10,922 nt of DNA from Desulfobulbaceae bacterium UBA5173 (GCA_002413355.1 DHWV01000053.1:1-10922), one strand, 5' to 3'; shown: positions 1-6,093, counted from the stretch's first letter. Numbers and translations: made by a program. The notes: generated by a model not told the origin, from the sequence alone.

Positions 1-48
1 CCCTTGGGGCGGGGTAATTTATTGTCCTCACTTGGGAGGGTTACCCCC

Positions 49-62
49 CCACCTTTAGGTGG
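49..62 (+). repeat. Left-end hairpin of the IS200/IS605-type element
   Basis: CCACCTTTAGGTGG folds into a perfect six-base-pair stem with a TT loop, 33 bases upstream of the tnpA start codon. In this family the subterminal hairpins are the TnpA binding sites, and the cleavage site lies a few bases outside them on the left. A TTAC at 41-44 is one possible cleavage motif, but I could not confirm it. Confidence 0.6.
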
Positions 63-95
63 CAGCTTCAGCGCATCTTAGGTTAAACTGGGGGC

Positions 96-530
96 ATGGA
101 AACATATTGCCATGGCTCACACACTGTATTTTCAATACATCTTCATGTGGTGTGGATCACGAAATACCGCAAAAAACTTTGGCGGGACGAAGTGTCGTTC
201 CGCGTCCGGGACATGCTCCGGGAAATCTGTCGGCAGGAAGAGGTGGAAATAATCAAGGGGCATGTGTCGCAAGACCATATCCACCTGTTTGTCTCGATTC
301 CGCCGCAGGTGACGGTCAGCCGTTTTGTGCAGCGGCTCAACGGCAAGACATCACATAAGCTTCTCAGCGAATATCCTCATCTTCGGAAAACATGCTGGGG
401 CAGACATTTTTGGGCGCGTGGCTATTTCTGCTGTAGCAGCGGCAATGTGACTGACGAAGTTATCAAACAGTATATTGAAGGGCAAGACCACACTGCTGAC
501 GACAACTTCAAAATTGACGGCGAGGCATGA
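96..530 (+). CDS. tnpA: IS200/IS605 family Y1 transposase TnpA
   Basis: This 144-residue protein is a single-strand-DNA transposase of the HUH/Y1 class, which cuts and rejoins the element ends through a 5'-phosphotyrosine. The histidine-hydrophobic-histidine metal motif is visible as DHIHLFVS around residues 60-67. The C-terminal helix VIKQYIEGQ near residue 128 carries the expected nucleophilic tyrosine. The N-terminal stretch SIHLHVVWITKYRKK is the typical first strand of the family. The length is normal (about 130-155) and the frame is intact, so the enzyme may be active. The ATG at 96 follows a GGGGG at 90-94, which is very close for a ribosome-binding site; weak translation is common in this family. 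No tnpB accompanies it. REP-associated transposases are the main alternative, but the flanking hairpins fit an IS better. Confidence 0.9.
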   Translation: METYCHGSHTVFSIHLHVVWITKYRKKLWRDEVSFRVRDMLREICRQEEVEIIKGHVSQDHIHLFVSIPPQVTVSRFVQRLNGKTSHKLLSEYPHLRKTCWGRHFWARGYFCCSSGNVTDEVIKQYIEGQDHTADDNFKIDGEA

Positions 531-576
531 AAGAGTCGGCGAAGCTGACTGCGCCAGCTTTAGCTGTCAAGCGAAG

Positions 577-597
577 CCACCGGCTTTAAGCCGGTGG
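577..597 (+). repeat. Right-end hairpin of the IS200/IS605-type element
   Basis: The sequence reads CCACCGGCTT, a single T, then AAGCCGGTGG: two perfectly complementary ten-base arms that would open to a stem of about eight pairs with a five-base loop. It lies 46 bases after the tnpA stop codon and is followed by AGTATTCAC. The outer five pairs are the same as in the left hairpin, as expected if one transposase recognises both. Confidence 0.7.
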
Positions 598-622
598 AGT
601 ATTCACTTTTGAGATAGCTTGA

Positions 623-859
623 TATTACCTCAACGATCTTGCCCTTGATAGCAGCGGCAATTCCTACATCTCCTATCAGTACGATGCCTTCAATTGCAAG
701 ACCAGTGTGATGCGCTTCAACGGCACAAGCTGGGAATAATAGGCGCGGCTCCCTCGCCGCAAACTACAGTTCAGCGGCATCATCAGTCTTGCATTGACGA
801 ACTTTGGCAGTTTTTATCTGTCCTACAGGGACTATGGCGACGACCATAAGGCTGCTGTG
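623..859 (+). pseudogene. Decayed fragment of a tandem-repeat (propeller-like) protein gene
   Basis: One reading frame carries two copies of a familiar repeat pattern. The first (626-736) reads LALDSSGNSYISYQYDAF then TSVMRFNGTSWE. It is ended by two adjacent stops, TAA and TAG, at 737-742. In the same frame 782-859 resumes with SLALTNFGSFYLSYRDYGDD followed by HKAAV. This is the 'SLALDSSGNPYVAYQD..KATVMKYNGTSW' pattern of large secreted or surface proteins, probably beta-propeller-like. The frame is closed on the left by a TGA at 620-622, just beyond the IS right end, and runs out into the 3' end of cobB on the other strand. No start codon or signal peptide remains. I infer that an IS insertion and stop mutations killed a longer gene; the original function is unknown. 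Confidence 0.6.
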
Positions 860-867
860 GCAAGTCG

Positions 868-2199
868 CTACACCACACTCATCGCCCGGACAAACCACCC
901 AGCCGCCTCCGGGCTTCCTCCCCAGTGCAGGTGGACATAGCCAGCCAAGGTGTTGCCGAGCAGGTAGCCCTCGGCCCTGCCGTCATCAAGGGCATAGACG
1001 CGCCGCACCTGCTCCGGCATGGGGTCAATGTCGGAGTAGTGGAACTCGTGGCCAGAGAGCACACTCCCCGCCGGGCCGAGCAGGCAGTCCTCGCGCAGCT
1101 CCGCGCGGCAGTAGCCCAGCCGCCGCAGCCGCTGGCCCATGCGGGCTGTCACCGGAAAGACCCCGGCCATCGGGTGCAGGGGGCCATCGCTGTCGGCAAC
1201 CGCCTCGCAGAGATACATGAAGCCGCCGCACTCGCCATAAACCGGCCTGCCTGCGTGGGAAAAGGCCAGCACCTCCGCCCGCAGGGACTCGTTGGCGGCG
1301 AGCTGCGCCGCGTGCAACTCCGGGTAGCCGCCGCCGAAGTAAAGGCCGTCGAGCTTCTCCGGCAGCGCCTTGTCATGCAGCGGGCTGAACAGCACGATCT
1401 CGGCCCCGGCGGCCCGCAGCAGGTCTAAGTTGTCCTGATAGTAGAAGCAGAAGGCTTCGTCCCAGGCCACGCCGAGGCGGACTCTGCAGACCGGCTGTGG
1501 CAGCGGGGCGCACGCGGCTTCAGGTGCCTGCGCTTCTCCGGCAAGCTGAATGAGCCGGTCAAGGTCAAGATGCTCCTCAATCAGGCTGACCAACCGCTGC
1601 CGGTCAATGGCGGTCTCAGTTCCCATGTGCAGGCCAAGGTGGCGCGAGGGCAGACTGATGCCGCTCTCGCGCGGCAGCCAGCCGATGATCTCCGCTTGGC
1701 AGTGCCGCCGCACCTCCTCGCTGACTAACTGAAGATGCTTCGCGCTGCCGACCTGATTGAAGATCACCCCGGCGACCCGCACACGCGGATCAAGACTCTC
1801 GAAGCCACGCAGCACCGCAGCCGCGCTCTCCGCCATTGAGCGCACATCTATAACCAGCAGCACGGGCACGCCCAGCAGGGCGGCCAGCTCTGCCGCCGAG
1901 CCGCTGCCGCCGTCAAAGAGGCCCATCACCCCTTCAATCACCGAGATGGACTGGCTGTCCGCAGGGGCGTGGCGGCGGAAGCACTGGCGCACCCAGTCCG
2001 GGCCGCACATGCGGATGTCCAAGTTGCGCGAGACGCGGCCTGTGACGGCAAGGTGCAGGCTGGGATCGATGAAGTCCGGGCCGCACTTGAAGGGCTGCAC
2101 AGTGAAGCCGCGTTGGCGCAGGGCCGCCATGATGCCAAGGGTGACCGTGGTCTTGCCGCAGCCGGAGTGCGTTCCGGCGATGAGGAGGGCAGGGGGCAT
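868..2199 (-). CDS. cobB: Cobyrinate (hydrogenobyrinate) a,c-diamide synthase, CbiA/CobB family
   Basis: The 443-residue enzyme amidates the a and c side chains of the corrin ring using glutamine and ATP, a cytoplasmic step of cobalamin synthesis. The N-terminal dethiobiotin-synthetase-like domain starts with the P-loop GTHSGCGKTT (residues 9-18) and has PDFIDPSLH (41-49) and EGVMGLFDG (89-97). The C-terminal class I glutamine amidotransferase domain (about 240-443) has GGGYPELHAAQL (289-300), the nucleophile Cys324 in YGECGGF, GHEFHYS (383-389) and YVHLHWGG (421-428) with the likely catalytic His. Length is typical (about 450). The ATG at 2199 is the natural start because a TAA lies three codons upstream in frame. 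Its own ribosome-binding site is weak, and a stronger out-of-frame start lies 55 bases upstream. No other cobalamin genes are in the window. The choice between CbiA (cobalt-containing substrate) and CobB is not resolvable here. Confidence 0.92.
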   Translation of the reverse strand: MPPALLIAGTHSGCGKTTVTLGIMAALRQRGFTVQPFKCGPDFIDPSLHLAVTGRVSRNLDIRMCGPDWVRQCFRRHAPADSQSISVIEGVMGLFDGGSGSAAELAALLGVPVLLVIDVRSMAESAAAVLRGFESLDPRVRVAGVIFNQVGSAKHLQLVSEEVRRHCQAEIIGWLPRESGISLPSRHLGLHMGTETAIDRQRLVSLIEEHLDLDRLIQLAGEAQAPEAACAPLPQPVCRVRLGVAWDEAFCFYYQDNLDLLRAAGAEIVLFSPLHDKALPEKLDGLYFGGGYPELHAAQLAANESLRAEVLAFSHAGRPVYGECGGFMYLCEAVADSDGPLHPMAGVFPVTARMGQRLRRLGYCRAELREDCLLGPAGSVLSGHEFHYSDIDPMPEQVRRVYALDDGRAEGYLLGNTLAGYVHLHWGGSPEAAGWFVRAMSVV

Positions 2200-2251
2200 G
2201 AGTTCTTAGTTCTCGTACTGTTGGAATGCGCAGGGGACTACCGCAGTCCTT

Positions 2252-2266
2252 CATTGTAAACTCCTT
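2252..2266 (-). promoter_or_regulatory. Strong Shine-Dalgarno plus ATG upstream of cobB, out of frame with it
   Basis: On the minus strand AAGGAG (2266-2261), a six-base spacer and an ATG (2254-2252) form a much better translation start than the one at cobB itself. The frame opened here begins MKDCGSPLRIPTVRELRTH, is out of phase with cobB, and continues 106 codons to a stop at 1934-1936, overlapping the cobB start by 266 bases. The overlapped part is only a shadow of cobB. The first 18 codons could serve as a leader that loads ribosomes near the cobB ATG. Confidence 0.4.
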
Positions 2267-2331
2267 GCCGGTTTTGCCCAAGAAAAAGCGCAGGCTGTAT
2301 AGTGCTCCGCCCGCCCCCTTGCTCTTTCCTG

Positions 2332-2359
2332 TTGTCTTTCCGCCCCAATCTATTTATAA
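2332..2359 (+). promoter_or_regulatory. Possible sigma-70 promoter for transketolase (weak)
   Basis: TTGTCT (2332-2337), a 16-base spacer and TTATAA (2354-2359) lie about 85 bases upstream of the transketolase start, in the 243-base divergent gap between cobB and tkt (2200-2442). The match is modest and the spacer one base short. No other clear promoter was seen in this gap; the AT-rich patch could equally serve the opposite direction. Confidence 0.3.
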
Positions 2360-2385
2360 CCATCTCCATAAAATCAGCTATTGAC

Positions 2386-2407
2386 CGGGCAGGCATGTTC
2401 CTGCCCG
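2386..2407 (+). promoter_or_regulatory. Hairpin in the transketolase leader
   Basis: CGGGCAGG (2386-2393), loop CATGTT and CCTGCCCG (2400-2407) form a perfect eight-pair GC-rich stem. Five T residues at 2414-2418 follow after a gap of six bases, so it resembles a terminator or attenuator but is not canonical. It ends 24 bases before the tkt ribosome-binding site and leaves that site free. It could end transcripts, stabilise the tkt mRNA 5' end, or be a fragment of a GGGCAGG..CCTGCCC repeat like that at 9081-9153. Confidence 0.45.
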
Positions 2408-2442
2408 TCATCATTTTTATCCTTTCAACACGGAGCAAAGAC

Positions 2443-4380
2443 ATGTCTCTGAAGTTTGATTTATCCGCCGCAGACCTGAGCAGCGCGGAACTCGCCTCAC
2501 TTAAAGCCATGCGCACCCGCTGCGCTCGCCGCATCTTGCTATCGACCAGCCTGTCTGCATCCGGCCATCCGGGCGGCTCGCTCTCCTCGCTCGACATGCT
2601 GCTGGTGGCCTACGGCATCCTCCGCCATGACCCGAAGAACCCGCGCATGGAGGAGCGCGACCGCTTCGTGGCTTCCATCGGCCACATCTCGCCCGGCGTG
2701 TACAGCGTGCTGGCCGAGAACGGCTACTTCAGCGAGGACGACTTTCTGGCTGGCTTCCGGCGCACCGGCTCCGGCTTCCCAGGCCACGTGGAGTCCATTG
2801 TGCCGGGCGTGGAGTGGGACACCGGCAACCTTGGCCAAGGCTTGTCCACAGCAGTGGGCATGGCCCATGCCTTCAAGCTGAAAGGCCAGAACAACCGCGT
2901 CTTCTGTCTGATGGGTGACGGTGAGCAGCAGAAAGGGCAGATCGTGGAAGCGATCCGCCACGCCGTGAAGTACAAGCTCGACAACCTCACGGTGCTGATC
3001 GACCGCAACAAGCTGCAAATCTGCGGCAGCACTGAGGACATCATGCCGCAATGCATGCAGAAACTCTACGGTGGCCTTGGCTTCAACGCGGTCAAGGTGG
3101 ACGAGGGCAACGACTGCAACGCCCTGTACAAGGCCATGCGCGATGCCTACCGCAACATCAGCGGCGTGCCGATGGTGATCATCGCCAAAACCGTGATGGG
3201 CAAGGGCGTGTCGTTCATGGAGAACAAGGCCAAATACCACGGCTCAACGCTGCCTGCTGACGATCTGGCCAAAGCGCTTGTTGAGCTGGGCGTGGAGAAC
3301 GATTTCCCGCAATGGCAGGCGAAGCGCAAGCTGCCGGTCGCCACGCACACCATCATGCCGCCGCGCACCGATTACCCGATTGTGCAGCCGGGCACGCCTG
3401 TAGTTTATGCCGCTGACAAGCTGACCGACTGCCGTTCCGCCTACGGTGACGCGCTGCTCAGTCTTGCCCAAGCGAACAACACGCCGGGCCAAGCCCCGGT
3501 GATCATCGGCATCTCTTGCGACCTCGAAGGCTCAGTGAAGATGGACGGCTTTCACAAGCATTCCCCGCAGGCGTATCTGGAGCTGGGCATTCAGGAGCAC
3601 CATGCCGCAGGCACTGCCGGAGCCATGAGCTGCGAGAACCTCGTCACCTTCTTCTCGACCTTCGGCTCGTTTGCCGTCTCTGAGGTCTATAACCAGAACC
3701 GCTTGAACGACTTCAACCACAGCAACGTGAAGGTAGTAGCCACCCACGTGGGCCTCGATGTGGGCGAGGACGGGCCGACGCATCAGTGCATTGATTATCT
3801 CGGCCTGATGAAGAACTACTTCCGCTTCTCGGTCTTCATGCCCGCTGATCCCAACCAGACTGACCGCATCATCCGCCATATTGCTACTCATGCGGGCAAC
3901 CACTTCGTGGGCATGGGCCGCTCCAAGACCCCGACCATCACCCGCGAAGACGGCAGTGTTTTCTACGATGCGGATTACGTGTTCACGCCGGGCAAGGCGG
4001 ACTGGCTGCGGCGCGGAACGGATGCGACGATCATCACCTACGGCGCGGTCACGCCAGCCTGCATGGAGGCGTGGGCACTGCTGAAGAAGGCTGGTAAATC
4101 GGTGGGCGTGCTGAACATGGCTTCGCTACTACCGTTAGACAAAGACGCGGTGCTGGAAGCTGCCAAGCCCGGCACGGTGGTCACAGTTGAAGACCATCAT
4201 GTGGAGACCGGCCTTGGCGCGTCCGTGGCAACGGTGCTGCTGGACAACGGCCTTGCCCCGAAGATGAAACGCTTGGGCGTAAAGCAGTACGGCGGCTCAG
4301 GCGCACCGGCTGATCTCTACAAGCTGCAAGGGCTGGATGCGGAGTCTGTTGCCAAGACAGTGCTGGGGATGATTGGGTAA
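2443..4380 (+). CDS. tkt: Transketolase, single chain
   Basis: This 645-residue thiamine-diphosphate enzyme moves two-carbon ketol units in the non-oxidative pentose phosphate pathway. The N-terminal pyrophosphate-binding half shows SGHPGGSLSSLDML (40-53), GHISPGVYS (80-88), the GNLGQGLSTAVGMA stretch (128-141) and the cofactor motif GDGEQQKGQ (158-166) closed by Asn189. The pyrimidine-binding half has LGIQEHHAAGTAGA (381-394) with the catalytic Glu385, GEDGPTHQ (441-448) and a C-terminal domain from about 520. Length matches the 620-680 usual for one-chain enzymes; split bacterial forms are half this. I chose the ATG at 2443 because GGAG lies seven bases before it (2432-2435) and the protein then starts MSLKFDLSAADL. 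An in-frame extension to 2302 has no family-like sequence and contains the leader hairpin. It is transcribed away from cobB and appears to be a lone gene; a 23-base repeat array begins 21 bases after its stop. Confidence 0.93.
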   Translation: MSLKFDLSAADLSSAELASLKAMRTRCARRILLSTSLSASGHPGGSLSSLDMLLVAYGILRHDPKNPRMEERDRFVASIGHISPGVYSVLAENGYFSEDDFLAGFRRTGSGFPGHVESIVPGVEWDTGNLGQGLSTAVGMAHAFKLKGQNNRVFCLMGDGEQQKGQIVEAIRHAVKYKLDNLTVLIDRNKLQICGSTEDIMPQCMQKLYGGLGFNAVKVDEGNDCNALYKAMRDAYRNISGVPMVIIAKTVMGKGVSFMENKAKYHGSTLPADDLAKALVELGVENDFPQWQAKRKLPVATHTIMPPRTDYPIVQPGTPVVYAADKLTDCRSAYGDALLSLAQANNTPGQAPVIIGISCDLEGSVKMDGFHKHSPQAYLELGIQEHHAAGTAGAMSCENLVTFFSTFGSFAVSEVYNQNRLNDFNHSNVKVVATHVGLDVGEDGPTHQCIDYLGLMKNYFRFSVFMPADPNQTDRIIRHIATHAGNHFVGMGRSKTPTITREDGSVFYDADYVFTPGKADWLRRGTDATIITYGAVTPACMEAWALLKKAGKSVGVLNMASLLPLDKDAVLEAAKPGTVVTVEDHHVETGLGASVATVLLDNGLAPKMKRLGVKQYGGSGAPADLYKLQGLDAESVAKTVLGMIG

Positions 4381-4401
4381 GGCTGCACTATCCTCCTAAA
4401 G

Positions 4402-4513
4402 AGCATAACGTTATCCTCTTGCCGAGCATAGCAGTATGCTCTTCTCGATCATAACGGTATGCTCTCACCGACCTAAGCGTTATGCTCTTGCAGAGGATAC
4501 GCTATGGCTCGCC
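4402..4513 (+). repeat. Array 1: about five tandem 23-base palindromic repeats
   Basis: Units start at 4402, 4425, 4448, 4471 and 4494, exactly 23 bases apart; the last is shorter. Each has an inverted repeat close to GCATAACGTTATGC, followed by a CTCTTGCCG-like linker. Examples are AGCATAGCAGTATGCTC in unit 2 and ATCATAACGGTATGCTC in unit 3. A degraded partial unit may occupy 4385-4401. The array starts 21 bases after the tkt stop. Copies differ at a few positions each, and there are no unique spacers, so it is not a CRISPR. Its role is unknown; the stacked hairpins could end or stabilise tkt transcripts. Confidence 0.8.
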
Positions 4514-4577
4514 TTGAGCAACGGATAGTTGCAGATCCCTCTCGCGGACGTGCGGGCAAATGCGGCAACGTGCTGGC
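4513..4577 (+). repeat. Dispersed repeat, copy A
   Basis: This begins with CTTGAGCAACGGATAGTTGC, identical to copy E at 6073-6092 (one further base, A, also matches). It continues with CTCTCGCGGACGTGCGGGCA and AATGCGGCAACGTG, which matches the second half of copy B (5180-5213) closely. It contains a small GCAAC/GTTGC hairpin. It directly abuts the end of array 1, and no gene was seen in it. Confidence 0.65.
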
Positions 4578-4601
4578 AATGAACATGTAACCTGCGTTGC
4601 C

Positions 4602-4802
4602 TCATGCCGCCTGAAAGTGCATGGTGGAAAGTTCCTCCTTGCTTGCCCGTGCGGATATGCCGAGCAATTCAATGCCAACCACGTTGCCTTTGTCATCGAA
4701 ATCCAAAATCACACCGGGACGCACTTCTTCGGATTCTGTAATCCTGTTCTCAGCCAATCGGAAGTAGAGCGCGTCGCTCTCTTTATCAACCTTGATTGTC
4801 AT
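4602..4802 (-). CDS. DUF2283 family small protein (putative antitoxin-like partner)
   Basis: The 66-residue acidic protein starts MTIKVDKESDALYFRLAEN and continues with a PGVILDFDDKGNVVGIELL stretch (residues 29-47), the two beta-strand blocks of the DUF2283 family. The family is small (about 50-70 residues), usually sits next to a DUF4258-type protein, and has no firmly established activity. Its ATG overlaps the stop of the upstream gene by four bases (ATGA at 4802-4799), so the two should be translationally coupled. Being the second, acidic member of a coupled pair, it is the likely antitoxin, by inference only. It is followed on its own strand by repeat copy A; a GGCAACG/CGTTGCC pair (4564-4570, 4595-4601) just past the stop is a weak terminator candidate without a T tract. 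Confidence 0.8.
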   Translation of the reverse strand: MTIKVDKESDALYFRLAENRITESEEVRPGVILDFDDKGNVVGIELLGISARASKEELSTMHFQAA

Positions 4803-5038
4803 GTGTCTCTCCGTAATCGGCGGTCAAAGAAGGCTGTGACCCGTTTATTTGGCACGGCTGCCACATTCACCACAACACGAAGCCAGCGGTTACCGTATTC
4901 AGGGATTACCTTCAGATAATGACGTGTCCCGTCAGTATGGTCTTCAACAGCATCCGGCTGAAGCACTGCGCTTGTCACCCATGAACGTTTGATGTTCCGT
5001 TCATGGAGCATGGCAATGAAATGGGCTGTGTCTTCCAT
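4799..5038 (-). CDS. DUF4258-like small protein (putative toxin)
   Basis: The 79-residue basic protein has an early HFIAMLHERNIKRSWVTSAV block (residues 6-25), then a PDAVE segment, HYLKVIPEYGNRWLRVVVNV (40-59) and a final VTAFFDRRLRRD. This is the order seen in DUF4258 proteins: a histidine-rich N-terminal helix, a 'I..V..VL..P' helix, and beta strands with a terminal arginine motif. Such genes usually precede a DUF2283 or zinc-finger gene and are read as RNase-like toxins by similarity to RelE-fold proteins; activity has not been shown here. The ATG at 5038 has GGAA six bases upstream, and a good promoter lies at 5108-5080. Similarity to the second DUF4258 gene at 6154 is low. Confidence 0.65.
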   Translation of the reverse strand: MEDTAHFIAMLHERNIKRSWVTSAVLQPDAVEDHTDGTRHYLKVIPEYGNRWLRVVVNVAAVPNKRVTAFFDRRLRRDT

Positions 5039-5079
5039 CCTGTTTCCGAAAAATGTTTGGGCAGTGCAGCAGCAGCGTT

Positions 5080-5108
5080 ATCGTAAAAGGCAGGCAGCGG
5101 TTTGTCAA
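5080..5108 (-). promoter_or_regulatory. Sigma-70 promoter of the DUF4258/DUF2283 operon
   Basis: Read on the minus strand, TTGACA (5108-5103) is followed by exactly 17 bases and TACGAT (5085-5080). The -35 is perfect and the -10 matches at four of six positions. Predicted transcription would start near 5073, about 35 bases before the ATG at 5038. This is the best promoter inside the island. Confidence 0.7.
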
Positions 5109-5138
5109 GGCGTGATGCTGCTGGCAGGAGCGCAACTC

Positions 5139-5223
5139 CCAAGCACAGGCATAGTCGTTTGCAGCAAGCCTTTGCAAATACCTCTTGCGGATATGCGGGC
5201 AGATGCGGCAAAGTGGCAGCAAG
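5139..5223 (+). repeat. Dispersed repeat, copy B (longest copy)
   Basis: The first half, 5139-5180, matches copy D (6721-6762) at about 37 of 42 positions, including AGTCGTTTGCAGCAAGCC. The second half, with CTCTTGCGGATATGCGGGCA, matches copy A. Copy B is therefore the composite that shows the family is about 80 bases long and that other copies are partial. It lies in the 250-base divergent gap (5039-5288) between the DUF4258 gene and the phd/vapC pair. Direct repeats GCAGCAAG occur at 5161 and 5217. Confidence 0.65.
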
Positions 5224-5288
5224 GGATGTGCAAGGGCGGTGTGCAAAATGCCCCTGCGGATTTGACAGCAACAGTGCATGGAGGCGTT

Positions 5289-5531
5289 ATGAAGGCGACA
5301 ACAACAGATTTGCGATGCAAACTGCACGATGTGCTCAAGGCACTTGACAGGAATGAGGAGGTGACGCTCATGCACCGGGGCAAGGTGCGCGGCATTCTTA
5401 TTCCGCCGCGACAGAAAAAAGCGGGCAAGATCAGCTCGCATCCATTTTTTGGCATGTCAGCGCAGCAGGATGGACTTTCTGTGCTGGAGGAATTGGATGC
5501 GTTGAGGAAACCGAGACATGATGCTCTTTGA
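5289..5531 (+). CDS. Phd/YefM-like antitoxin of a VapBC-type pair
   Basis: The 80-residue protein starts MKATTTDLRCKLHDVLKALD and follows with EEVTLMHRGKVRGILIP (residues 24-40). This is the classic fold of Phd/YefM-type antitoxins: a beta strand and helix, then a strand pair reading 'RGK....L'. It would bind the operator DNA through this N-terminal part. The tail PFFGM...LSVLEELDALRKPRHDAL (52-80) is the toxin-binding part, similar to tails of antitoxins paired with PIN toxins. I chose the ATG at 5289 because GGAGG (5280-5284) precedes it by four bases; an open frame extending to 4989 has no family-like sequence and includes repeat B. It overlaps the vapC gene by 14 bases. A TTGACA at 5262-5267 has no usable -10 before the start codon. 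Confidence 0.82.
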   Translation: MKATTTDLRCKLHDVLKALDRNEEVTLMHRGKVRGILIPPRQKKAGKISSHPFFGMSAQQDGLSVLEELDALRKPRHDAL

Positions 5532-5898
5532 CACAGACATCTTCATCTGGATTCAGCGGGGCAATGACAAGGCCGCACAGATCGTGGAAGATGAAGAAGA
5601 ACGGTATTTGTCTATCCAAACCTACATGGAGCTGCTGCAAGGCGCAAAGGACAAGAAGCAGCACAAGTATGTCAAGAACTTCCTTGCTGAGTTTGCCTTT
5701 GAAATACTCCCGCTGAGTGAGAATATCGGACATCGGGCCGCTGTGTACGTGGAGGAATACAGCCTGTCTTCAAATCTCCGCGCAGGCGATGCGATCATTG
5801 CGGCAACCGCTGTTGAAAGGAACATGACGTTGGTGTCGAGCAATGTGAAACACTTCCGAGTGATTAAAGAGCTGAAGCTGAAACCTTTCATTCCGTAA
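5518..5898 (+). CDS. vapC: VapC-type PIN-domain toxin (ribonuclease)
   Basis: The 126-residue protein is a PIN-domain RNase. The acidic metal site is complete: Asp5 in LFDTDIFIW, Glu38 in SIQTYMELLQG, and Asp91 in LRAGDAIIAATA. The last motif appears as SSNVKHF (107-113), a variant of the usual 'T.N..HF'. Members of this family cut tRNA or rRNA when not held by their antitoxin. The length matches the usual 125-140. Of the two adjacent ATG codons, 5518 is favoured: GAGGA (5504-5508) lies nine bases upstream. The 14-base overlap with the antitoxin implies coupled translation. Its TAA stop overlaps the ATG of a small remnant ORF (TAATG at 5896-5900). Confidence 0.92.
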   Translation: MMLFDTDIFIWIQRGNDKAAQIVEDEEERYLSIQTYMELLQGAKDKKQHKYVKNFLAEFAFEILPLSENIGHRAAVYVEEYSLSSNLRAGDAIIAATAVERNMTLVSSNVKHFRVIKELKLKPFIP

Positions 5899-6077
5899 TG
5901 TCCTTCAGAAGGCAAGTGCCAAATGCTGCCAAGGGAACCTGTAGCAAGCCGTTGCAGATAGGCCCTACAGCGCAGGAGAGCAAGGAGAATGCGTTTTGCG
6001 GGATGTGGAAAGACCGGGATGACCTGAGCGATGTTGACAGCTATGTCCGCACGCTCAGAAAGAAGAGGCCATCTTGA
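5898..6077 (+). pseudogene. 59-residue chimeric ORF: repeat-derived N-half, VapB-like antitoxin tail
   Basis: The frame opens with ATG at 5898, overlapping the vapC stop, and ends with TGA at 6075-6077. Residues 12-28 are encoded by dispersed repeat C, and the stop codon belongs to repeat E. Residues 31-58 read NAFCGMWKDRDDLSDVDSYV and then RTLRKKRPS. This closely follows the toxin-binding tails of VapB/Phd-type antitoxins ('FGMWKDR.DM.DV..YVR.LRK.R') and resembles the tail of the antitoxin at 5289 (shared F.GM, D.LS and LRK). The DNA-binding N-half is missing. I read it as a relic of a second antitoxin cut down between two repeats. It could still be translated, by coupling to vapC, and bind a PIN toxin; that is speculation. 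Confidence 0.55.
5941..5977 (+). repeat. Dispersed repeat, copy C
   Basis: GTAGCAAGCCGTTGCAGATA followed by GGCCCTACAGCGCAGGAG matches copy D (6743-6779) almost base for base, apart from one base each inserted and lost. It lies inside the 59-codon ORF and is translated in frame there. It carries the family's GCAA/TTGC mini-hairpin. Confidence 0.65.
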
Positions 6078-6093
6078 GCAACGGATAGTTGCA
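6073..6093 (+). repeat. Dispersed repeat, copy E (short)
   Basis: This 21-base stretch containing GAGCAACGGATAGTTGCA is identical to 4513-4533 in copy A, 1.5 kb away. It forms a GCAAC-GGATA-GTTGC hairpin. It supplies the stop codon of the upstream 59-codon ORF and lies about 60 bases before the next gene module. The rest of 6094-6153 holds an in-frame tail (LHALFDDLLDSKGE, stop at 6141-6143) that may be another gene remnant. Confidence 0.65.

Larger units (their letters stand above)
49..606 (+). mobile_element. IS200/IS605-type insertion sequence carrying tnpA only
   Basis: A Y1-transposase gene (96-530) lies between two short hairpins, at 49-62 and 577-597. This is the layout of IS200/IS605 elements, which move as single-stranded DNA and have subterminal hairpins instead of terminal inverted repeats. 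Both hairpins share a CCACC/GGTGG outer stem. The TTCAC at 602-606, five bases after the right hairpin, is a plausible right tip by comparison with related elements. The left tip is not resolved; it lies in or before 1-48. No tnpB and no guide-RNA region are present between tnpA and the right hairpin. The coordinates run from the left hairpin to the putative right tip and are approximate on the left. Confidence 0.75.

Noticed and set aside
925..1428. Long plus-strand open frames across cobB and similar ones opposite tkt, the Roco gene and apgM
   Set aside because: They are antisense shadows of GC-rich genes, rich in Arg, Ala, Pro and His, with no family-like motifs.
2200..2442. Cobalamin riboswitch upstream of cobB
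   Set aside because: I looked for a long conserved leader with a B12-box-like sequence and saw none; the gap also has to serve tkt.
4402..4513. Array 1 as a CRISPR array
   Set aside because: The 23-base units are contiguous, without unique spacers, and no cas genes are present. The same applies to array 2.
5262..5290. TTGACA at 5262 as the phd/vapC promoter
   Set aside because: With normal spacing the -10 would fall on the start codon region (CGTTAT) and does not resemble TATAAT.
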